A DNA stretch of 64,000 nucleotides from contig JAFZRF010000008.1 in assembly GCA_017620025.1 (NCBI GenBank), positions 1 through 64,000 on the forward strand, in the 5' to 3' direction. The notes under the pieces are model-generated. The model was not told the origin of the DNA. It did no database searches and saw only the letters and a program-made list of their open reading frames with translations. The DNA is from Ruminococcus sp. (lineage in GTDB: Bacteria > Bacillota > Clostridia > Oscillospirales > Ruminococcaceae). Of this stretch, positions 57,958 to 64,000 are shown piece after piece (position 1 is the stretch's first letter; every line of letters begins with the position of its first letter). A program made the position numbers and the translations under genes.

Positions 57958-59664
57958 ATGCAGGAACTGCTCAAACGCAAAAAAGGGCTCCACAGAACGG
58001 TGCTCATAGTTGATGACGATCCCATTGCAAGAGAGATTCTCGGAGCTATGCTCGGTGATATGTATACTATCCTGTATGCTCCCGACGGTGCGGCTGCCCT
58101 TGAGATAATCACAAATGAAAAGCTGACTCTTTCTCTCGTTCTGCTCGATCTGCATATGCCTGTGCTCGACGGCTACGGCGTACTGAAGATGATGCGCTCC
58201 GACAATGAATTATGGCGTATTCCCGTCATTGTCCTCACCTCCGAGAAGGGCGCCGAGGTAAAGAGCCTCCAGCTCGGTGCAGCCGATTTTATAACCAAGC
58301 CGTATGAAGTCCCGGATGTCATAAGGGCAAGGGTAAAGCACGCCATCGAGCTTGCTGAGGACAGAATAATAATTCACGAAACAGAGAGAGACGAGCTCAC
58401 CGGACTTTTCAACAAGGAATTCTTCTTTGAGTACGGCAGGAGACTTGATATCCAGAACGGCAATATGCCTATGGATGCCATAGTGCTCGAGATCAGCCGT
58501 TTCCATATCTTCAACGAACTCTACGGACGCAATTACGGCAATCTGCTCCTTAAAAAGATAGGAAAGAATATACACGAGCTGGTATGTCAGACGGGCGGAC
58601 TTGCCTGCCGGAGCAGCAGCAGCGGCTTCTGCATCTACATACCGCACATCAGCGATCTGCAGGACAAGATGCCGAAGCTTCTGTCTATGATAGACGAGGA
58701 TCTCGGCAGCCGCAAGGTATGTATAAGAGTCGGTGTCTATTCCGATGACGGCAGCGGACTTGATATGGATCAGCGTTTCTCCCGTGCAGGCATCGCCTGT
58801 CAGAACATAAAGGACTACTATACCACATCCTTCGATATCTACAACGCAGAGCTCCACAGCAAGGAGCTCCATTCGGAACGCCTTATAAACGATATGGACA
58901 AGGCGCTCGAGGAGAAGCAGTTCAGGGTCTACTATCAGCCGAAATACAACATCAGGGATACAATACCGGTTTTCTCCAGTGCGGAGGCTCTCGTCCGCTG
59001 GTTCCATCCCGTTTACGGCATGATAAGCCCCGATGAATTCATAGCTCTCTTCGAGGATAACGGCCTTATCCGCAAGCTCGACAGATATGTATGGAACGAA
59101 GCAGCGGCGCAGATAAAACGCTGGAAGGAGGAGCTCGGATTCGTTATACCTGTATCGGTCAATGTATCGAGGGTAGATATCTTCAATCCGAGGCTCGTTG
59201 AGGTGCTTAAAGAGATCACGGAGAAGAACGATCTTGAAAACGGTATGCTGCTCCTTGAGATAACAGAATCCGCATACGCCGACAACGCACAGCAGATAAT
59301 CAACACCGTAAAGACGCTTCGTGAGCACGGCTTCAAGATCGAAATGGATGATTTCGGAAGCGGCTATTCCTCGCTGAATATGCTCGCCTCGCTGCCCATC
59401 GATGCGCTCAAGCTCGATATGAAGTTCATAAAGAATATATGCGATAACAAGAAGGATTATCGTCTGGTAGGCATCATGATAGAGATCGCAAGACTGCTCG
59501 AGGTGCCCGTCATTGCAGAAGGCGTTGAGACAAAGGAACAGCTCGAGCTGCTGAAAAAGCTCGGCTGCGATATAATACAGGGATACTACTTCTCGAAGCC
59601 GGTGCCTGCGGATGATATCGCCGGTCTTATAACACCGGAGAAAAAGGGGGAAGCGCCATGCTGA
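57958..59664 (+). CDS. response regulator with degenerate GGDEF and intact EAL domain (c-di-GMP phosphodiesterase)
   Basis: A 568-residue cytoplasmic protein. The REC domain is at 12-130 with acidic VDDDP, phosphoacceptor Asp64 in LLDLHMPVLDG, Thr in VLTSEKG and Lys in FITKPYE. A GGDEF-like domain follows (about 145-290); its active loop reads SSSSGF instead of GGDEF, so it is not a cyclase. The EAL domain (about 310-560) has Glu343 of the EAL motif in SAEALVRWF, NVSRVDI, LEITESAY, DDFGSGYSSL, LDMKFI and IAEGVET, all catalytic and metal residues for c-di-GMP hydrolysis. The stop overlaps the HPt gene by seven bases. Confidence 0.94.
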   Translation: MQELLKRKKGLHRTVLIVDDDPIAREILGAMLGDMYTILYAPDGAAALEIITNEKLTLSLVLLDLHMPVLDGYGVLKMMRSDNELWRIPVIVLTSEKGAEVKSLQLGAADFITKPYEVPDVIRARVKHAIELAEDRIIIHETERDELTGLFNKEFFFEYGRRLDIQNGNMPMDAIVLEISRFHIFNELYGRNYGNLLLKKIGKNIHELVCQTGGLACRSSSSGFCIYIPHISDLQDKMPKLLSMIDEDLGSRKVCIRVGVYSDDGSGLDMDQRFSRAGIACQNIKDYYTTSFDIYNAELHSKELHSERLINDMDKALEEKQFRVYYQPKYNIRDTIPVFSSAEALVRWFHPVYGMISPDEFIALFEDNGLIRKLDRYVWNEAAAQIKRWKEELGFVIPVSVNVSRVDIFNPRLVEVLKEITEKNDLENGMLLLEITESAYADNAQQIINTVKTLREHGFKIEMDDFGSGYSSLNMLASLPIDALKLDMKFIKNICDNKKDYRLVGIMIEIARLLEVPVIAEGVETKEQLELLKKLGCDIIQGYYFSKPVPADDIAGLITPEKKGEAPC

Positions 59665-59993
59665 CACTCGATAAACTCAGGGAATTCGGCGCAGATGTCG
59701 ATGAAGGGCTTATGCGCTGCATGAATAAAGAGGATTTCTACCTCGGGCTCGTGAACAGGATACTCGGCGACAAGAGGCTCGATCAGCTCGGACAGCAGAT
59801 AGAGGCCAAGGATTTTTCTGCCGCCTTCGAGACCGCTCATGCGCTGAAGGGGGTATTCTCAAATCTCTCACTCACACCCCTCACGCTGCCGGTAATCGAG
59901 ATCACGGAGCTTCTCCGCAGCGGTACTGACACGGATTATACTGCCCTCATAAACGAGGCAAAGGCACAGTACAGCAGACTGTGCAGCTTGTGA
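59658..59993 (+). CDS. stand-alone histidine phosphotransfer (HPt) protein
   Basis: A 111-residue four-helix HPt domain. The phospho-accepting His61 lies in ETAHALKGVFSNLSLTPL, the consensus HPt helix, and the partner helix is in the last 30 residues (LINEAKAQYSRLCS). HPt proteins shuttle phosphoryl groups between receiver domains. Its start overlaps the EAL regulator gene by seven bases and the hybrid kinase gene follows after a hairpin. It is therefore the expected link between the kinase receiver (Asp855) and the EAL protein receiver (Asp64). Confidence 0.92.
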   Translation: MLTLDKLREFGADVDEGLMRCMNKEDFYLGLVNRILGDKRLDQLGQQIEAKDFSAAFETAHALKGVFSNLSLTPLTLPVIEITELLRSGTDTDYTALINEAKAQYSRLCSL

Positions 59994-60006
59994 TGCATAA
60001 ATACAG

Positions 60007-60041
60007 ACGGGAACAGTTCTTTTGAGTTGCTCCCGTTTTTT
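60007..60041 (+). terminator. hairpin between the HPt and permease-kinase genes
   Basis: ACGGGA...TCCCGT with inner CA/TG pairing and a TTTTTT run. It may end most transcripts before the kinase gene, or set the ratio between relay parts. No clear promoter lies in the 33 nt that follow. Confidence 0.75.
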
Positions 60042-60073
60042 GCTGCAATATATAAAGAAAGGCGGTAAAGGGT

Positions 60074-62860
60074 ATGGATAAGCAGACAGTAAAAAGAGCG
60101 CCGAAGCCGTATCTCTCGGGCTTCGACGTCTGGGCAATGGCCTTCGGCTGTATGGTAGGATGGGGCGCCTTCGTTATGCCCGGCACGACCTTCCTTCCCA
60201 TAGCAGGCCCCATAGGCACGATAGCAGCAATGGCAGTCAGCACGCTTATAATGCTGATCATCGGCTACAACTTCGCATTTCTCATGAATCACAGTCCCGG
60301 GCCCGGCGGAGTATACTCCTACACCAAGGAGGCCTTCGGAAGGGACCATGCCTTTCTGAGCTCGTGGTTCCTGTGCCTGTCGTACCTCACGATAGTATTC
60401 CTCAACGGTACGGCTCTGTTCGTCGTACTTCGCACCATGCTCGGCGACAGCATACATACAGGCTACTACTACACGGTCTCGGACAATAAGATATACTTCG
60501 GTGAGATACTCGTCTCCGTAAGCGCTCTGGCAGGCGTCGGCGTGCTCTTCCTTACGGCAAAGAAGGTGCTGCATAAGATACATTCCTTCCTTGCAGTCAT
60601 AATGATCGCCGGCATCTTCCTGCTCGCCGCCATATGTATCCCTCATGCCGTTTCCTCACGCGGACTCGGGCTGACAGTTCCCGGAACAAACACCGCTTAC
60701 GGCATATACAGTATAATCTTCCTTGCACCCTGGGCATTCGTCGGATTCGACGTCATATCCTTCGATACCTACAACTTCAATTTCAGGATCACCAGATCGA
60801 AGGGCATCATCTTCTCCGGCATCATCGTTGCCGGTCTTGCGTATACGGCCATGGCGATAGTCAGCATAGCATCCGTACCCGACGGGTATTCGGACTGGAC
60901 ACAGTATTTCGCCGATCTCGGCAGTCTTTCCGATGTAAGGGCAGTTCCTACGTTCTATGCCGCAAAGTCGATTATGGGCGAGCCGGGACTTATCATCATC
61001 GGCATCACGGCTCTCTCCGCCGTACTTACGGGCATCATCGGCGGCTACCGTGCGACCATCCGTGTCCTTTCAACGATGGCGGAGGACAAGATACTTTCGG
61101 AATTCTTCTCGAAGACCGTACACAGCACCCTCTTCATCATGATATTCTCGATCAGCCTTGCGCTGTTCGGAAGAAATACCCTGAGCTGGTTCGTTGACCT
61201 TACGTCATTCGGAGCGATAGTGGCATTCGGCTATACCTCCGCTGCCGCATACAAGCTCGCAAAGGCGGAGGGGCTCAGGCCGGTGAAGGTATCGGGTCTT
61301 GCCGGTACGGTGATATCTGCGATATTCGTTGTCGTACAGCTCGTACCGAGACTCACGGCTATGGAGGCTATGGGCAGCGAGGCCTTCCTCCTGCTGTCGT
61401 TCTGGTGCCTTATCGGTTTCGTGTTCTACTGGAGGACGACCACACGCAGCACGCTCACAGAGTACAGCGGCTTTGCCACATCGGGAGTAACGCTGTTCGC
61501 CCTCCTTATCTATTCCGCACTGCTGTGGTTCGGAAAGCTCCTTGATTCAAAGAAGAGCATACCGGAGGTGCATTCATCCATCATCACCGGCGGAATCATT
61601 CTTCTTGTCATCATATTCACCGGCCTTGTGATAATGCTGTACATACAGAACCTGGTAAGAAGAAAGCACGAGGCTGCCGAGATAGAGAGGATACGTGCGA
61701 CGGAGCGCAACAATGCAAAGAGCCGCTTCATGTTCAATATGTCGCATGATATCCGCACCCCCATGAACGCTATCGTCGGCTATACCGGACTTGCGCTCAA
61801 GGAGGAAGCCTCACCCCGGCTGCATGACTATCTCGTCAAGATAGACCGCTCCAACAAGCATCTTATGACACTGATAAACGACATCCTCGAGATGAGCCGC
61901 ATCGAAAGCGGAAAGACGGAGATCGAGTGTATGCCCGCAGACCTATGCCGTATCTTCGGGGATATCCGTGAGATGTTCGAGGAACAGATGAAGCAGAAAA
62001 AGCTTGACTTCACCGTTGATACCTCGGGGCTGGTTAACAGGTACATATGGTGCGATGAAAAGAACCTCACCCGTGTGATACTCAATCTGCTGAGCAATTC
62101 CTACAAGTTCACGCCGGAGGGCGGCAGAATAAGCGTTTCGGTAACAGAGGAGGAGTGCGATGAAAACAGCTACAGCACATATGTGATAAGCGTCATCGAT
62201 ACCGGTATCGGAATGTCGGAGGAGTTCGTCGGGAAGATGTTCTCTCCGTTCGAGCGTGAGCGCACCTCAACCGTCAGCGGCATAGAGGGCACGGGACTCG
62301 GCCTTTCCATAACGAAAAGCCTGACCGATCTTATGGGCGGCACGATAGATGTTGAGACCGCCGCCGGAAAGGGTACGAAGATGGTCCTGAGCTTCAAATT
62401 CCGGCTTGCCGAAGAGAGTGAGATAAGCAAAGAGGAGCAAAGCAGCACCGCACTTGAAGAGATCGGATTCAGCGGCAGGAAGATACTCCTTGCCGAGGAC
62501 AACGATATAAACATGGAGATAGTGAACATGATACTCACGCAGGCGGGCTTCACCGTAGATACAGCCGAAAACGGCAGCATCGCAGTTGATATGTTAGCTG
62601 CCTCGGAGCCGGGAGAGTATGACGCTGTGCTGATGGATGTACAGATGCCGGTAATGGACGGCTATACCGCAACACGAAAGATACGTGAGCTTGAAAACAA
62701 GGAGCTTGCAGGTATACCGATAATCGCCATGACGGCAAACGCATTCAGGGAGGATGCAGAGGAGGCGTTAGCCGCCGGTATGCAGGCTCACATCGCAAAG
62801 CCGATAGACGTTGACGTGCTGTTCGATACGCTGAGAAAAGTACTTGCAGAGAGCAGGTAA
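60074..62860 (+). CDS. amino-acid-permease-like domain fused to a hybrid histidine kinase (APC-HisKA-HATPase-REC)
   Basis: A protein of 928 residues. Residues 15-450 form an APC-superfamily permease domain of about 12 helices, with GFDVWAMAFGCMVGWGAFVMPG as the unwound first helix, PGPGGVYSYTKEAFG, FLAPWAFVGFDVIS and GYRATIRVLSTMAED. More helices reach about 540. A helical linker leads to HisKA with His558 in FMFNMSHDIRTPMNAIVGY, then HATPase_c (NLLSNSYKFTPEGG, DTGIGM, GTGLGLSI). A receiver domain at about 810-925 has Asp855 in MDVQMPVMDG. The permease may act as the sensor, as in the known SLC5-kinase fusions. The ligand is unknown; an amino acid or amine is likely from the fold. Confidence 0.94.
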   Translation: MDKQTVKRAPKPYLSGFDVWAMAFGCMVGWGAFVMPGTTFLPIAGPIGTIAAMAVSTLIMLIIGYNFAFLMNHSPGPGGVYSYTKEAFGRDHAFLSSWFLCLSYLTIVFLNGTALFVVLRTMLGDSIHTGYYYTVSDNKIYFGEILVSVSALAGVGVLFLTAKKVLHKIHSFLAVIMIAGIFLLAAICIPHAVSSRGLGLTVPGTNTAYGIYSIIFLAPWAFVGFDVISFDTYNFNFRITRSKGIIFSGIIVAGLAYTAMAIVSIASVPDGYSDWTQYFADLGSLSDVRAVPTFYAAKSIMGEPGLIIIGITALSAVLTGIIGGYRATIRVLSTMAEDKILSEFFSKTVHSTLFIMIFSISLALFGRNTLSWFVDLTSFGAIVAFGYTSAAAYKLAKAEGLRPVKVSGLAGTVISAIFVVVQLVPRLTAMEAMGSEAFLLLSFWCLIGFVFYWRTTTRSTLTEYSGFATSGVTLFALLIYSALLWFGKLLDSKKSIPEVHSSIITGGIILLVIIFTGLVIMLYIQNLVRRKHEAAEIERIRATERNNAKSRFMFNMSHDIRTPMNAIVGYTGLALKEEASPRLHDYLVKIDRSNKHLMTLINDILEMSRIESGKTEIECMPADLCRIFGDIREMFEEQMKQKKLDFTVDTSGLVNRYIWCDEKNLTRVILNLLSNSYKFTPEGGRISVSVTEEECDENSYSTYVISVIDTGIGMSEEFVGKMFSPFERERTSTVSGIEGTGLGLSITKSLTDLMGGTIDVETAAGKGTKMVLSFKFRLAEESEISKEEQSSTALEEIGFSGRKILLAEDNDINMEIVNMILTQAGFTVDTAENGSIAVDMLAASEPGEYDAVLMDVQMPVMDGYTATRKIRELENKELAGIPIIAMTANAFREDAEEALAAGMQAHIAKPIDVDVLFDTLRKVLAESR

Positions 62861-62873
62861 GGACAATAAAAAA

Positions 62874-62907
62874 CGCCGTGCGGAGTTTCCTCTGCACGGC
62901 TATTTTT
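62874..62907 (+). terminator. terminator of the permease-kinase gene
   Basis: GCCGTGCGGAG and CTCTGCACGGC arms (one mismatch) with a four-base loop, followed by TATTTTT. Confidence 0.85.
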
Positions 62908-62931
62908 GTCTGAAAAGCTGTTTCTAAATAT

Positions 62932-63104
62932 GGGATTCTCAAGGGGCTGCGCTCCTTGAGCGGAGTCCAGAGGCAGAGCCTCTGGCAGGGGGCGGGACAG
63001 AGTCCCGCAATCATCCGCAGGGCGCTTCGCAAGGGGTGAATTCCAAAACAGTCCGGGGGACTGTTTTGGAAGAGGGGACGCCTTGCAAGTGAAGGCGTCC
63101 CCTT
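62932..63104. repeat. hairpin-mosaic intergenic repeat, copy R3 (full length, inverted)
   Basis: The reverse complement of R1 (5423-5595) with only a handful of differences over about 173 bp. These include a compensated change in the last stem (AAAGGGG..CCCCTTT in R1 versus CAAGGAG..CCCCTTG here). It fills the gap between the convergent permease-kinase and hybrid-kinase genes. Confidence 0.92.
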
Positions 63105-63117
63105 ATATAACTATGGT

Positions 63118-64000
63118 TTATTTCAGCACTCTTTCTATTGCCTCTGCCTTGCTCCTGAAAAGTTCTCCGAGCTCCGCATGGTGCGCGCTAACGTATTCCG
63201 CATCGCCTTTTTTGCAGGCCTCCTCAAGTGACCTTGCAAGTACTGAGACATCGTCTGCGCCGACTGTGGCGGATACGCTTTTCAGTGCATGGACGAGTAT
63301 GCCGTACTGCTTCATATCCTCTGTCCGGAGCGCCTCTTCAAGCTCCGACATACGCTTCTCACAGGATCCGGCATAATCGGCAAGCATCTCCAGATAGAAG
63401 TCCTTGTCGCCTGCACAGTAATTAAGCCCCGACCCTGCCGCAATTCCGGCTTCTTCAAGCGCCGCCGCATCGAAAGACTTCCCGGATACCGGAGCATCAC
63501 CGCTGTCCGGAAGGAATTCCATGACCTCGTCATCCTCCGGCAGGAACTCAATGACCTCATTCTCTCCGCCGGCAATGTCCGCCTTTGCAGACACCGGTAG
63601 ATATTTCTCCAGCTTACCGCTGAGCTCCCCGAGACCTATCGGCTTGGAGAGATAATCGTCGAAGCCGGCTTTCAGATAGCTCTCCTTAGCGCCGAGCACG
63701 GCATTTGCCGTCAGTGCGATCATTGCAGTGCCTTCAGGGATAAGCCCCGACTCATTCAGCTTGCCGAGAGTCTCGATACCGTCCATCTTCGGCATCATGT
63801 GATCAAGGAATACTATATCGTAGGTATTGCTGCACATCAGCTCAACGGTCTTCTCGCCCGATGCTGCAAGCTCCGGACGTATGCCGAACAGCTTCAGCAG
63901 ATTTGCCGCCACCTTGAGATTCATGTCATTGTCATCGGTGACGAGCACTCTTGCGCCGGGATACTGCGGATAGCTTACAGATTTCAGATCCTCCGGATCG
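63118..64000 (-). CDS. C-terminal part of a hybrid sensor kinase: receiver and HPt domains (runs off the window)
   Basis: The open frame continues to the right edge with no stop, so the N-terminal part is missing. Visible are a receiver domain (ARVLVTDDNDMNLKVA, phosphoacceptor in FLDHMMPKMDGIE, LTANAV, DDYLSKPI), an acidic linker with a doubled phrase (EVIEFLPEDDEVMEFLP), and a C-terminal HPt domain with LVHALKSVSATVGADD. This domain order (REC-HPt at the C-terminus) is that of multi-step hybrid kinases of the BarA type. It is convergent with the permease-kinase gene. A GTG at 63948 could be mistaken for the start, but the frame and an acidic-linker sequence extend beyond it. Confidence 0.88.
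   Translation of the reverse strand, partial: DPEDLKSVSYPQYPGARVLVTDDNDMNLKVAANLLKLFGIRPELAASGEKTVELMCSNTYDIVFLDHMMPKMDGIETLGKLNESGLIPEGTAMIALTANAVLGAKESYLKAGFDDYLSKPIGLGELSGKLEKYLPVSAKADIAGGENEVIEFLPEDDEVMEFLPDSGDAPVSGKSFDAAALEEAGIAAGSGLNYCAGDKDFYLEMLADYAGSCEKRMSELEEALRTEDMKQYGILVHALKSVSATVGADDVSVLARSLEEACKKGDAEYVSAHHAELGELFRSKAEAIERVLK

Noticed and set aside
58210-59667. Open frame of about 485 codons on the minus strand opposite the EAL gene
   Set aside because: It has no ribosome site or domain, mirrors the codon pattern of the EAL gene, and the plus-strand gene has complete catalytic motifs.

Overview
The window looks like a chromosome segment of a low-GC-phylum (Bacillota) gut or rumen anaerobe, most likely a Ruminococcus-type member of the Oscillospiraceae. 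The basis is a threonine T-box leader, consensus sigma-A promoters with 17-nt spacers, strong GGAGG ribosome sites, and several secreted proteins ending in type I dockerins (GD-N-DG calcium loops). There are also BspA-type leucine-rich surface proteins and a ChvE/GguAB sugar transporter. This is inference from gene content; no marker gene such as 16S rRNA is present.

Layout. 1-5.4 kb: minus-strand run of citrate synthase, three DUF805 paralogues, a small zinc-ribbon protein and an aldose 1-epimerase, with tspO divergent. 5.4-18.7 kb: CNNM/CorC membrane protein, tRNA-Ala(CGC), phosphatidylserine synthase, polyphosphate kinase, a von Willebrand A lipoprotein, an orphan MazF, a CPBP protease, a YtrA-type GntR/ABC operon and a CAP-dockerin protein. 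18.7-29.1 kb: Thr T-box, unknown gene, thrS, PepV-like dipeptidase, UgpC/MsmK ATPase, an RsuA-family synthase with a composition break, nrdR, rlmH and a WalJ-like hydrolase. 29.2-31.5 kb: a MITE-like palindromic block around a lone solute-binding lipoprotein.

31.5-57.6 kb is the accessory heart of the window. It holds giant LRR surface proteins (one with a papain-like cysteine protease core), dockerin proteins, a ChvE-GguA-GguB importer, and two ECF sigma/anti-sigma pairs of identical layout (15-nt gap). The second anti-sigma factor is fused in frame to a dockerin protein. At the junction is an internal GTG start with a good ribosome site and its own signal peptide, so one reading frame may give both a membrane-tethered receptor and a freely secreted dockerin protein.

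57.9-64 kb carries signalling genes: a REC-GGDEF(degenerate)-EAL c-di-GMP phosphodiesterase, a stand-alone HPt protein, and an amino-acid-permease-like domain fused to a histidine kinase and receiver. Together they have every residue for a His-Asp-His-Asp relay ending in c-di-GMP hydrolysis. The C-terminal half of a second hybrid kinase runs off the right edge.

Dispersed hairpin-mosaic repeats (two near-identical copies of about 173 bp, one partial, one diverged) sit mainly between convergent genes. A second repeat family of AT-rich palindromic arms lies beside terminators.
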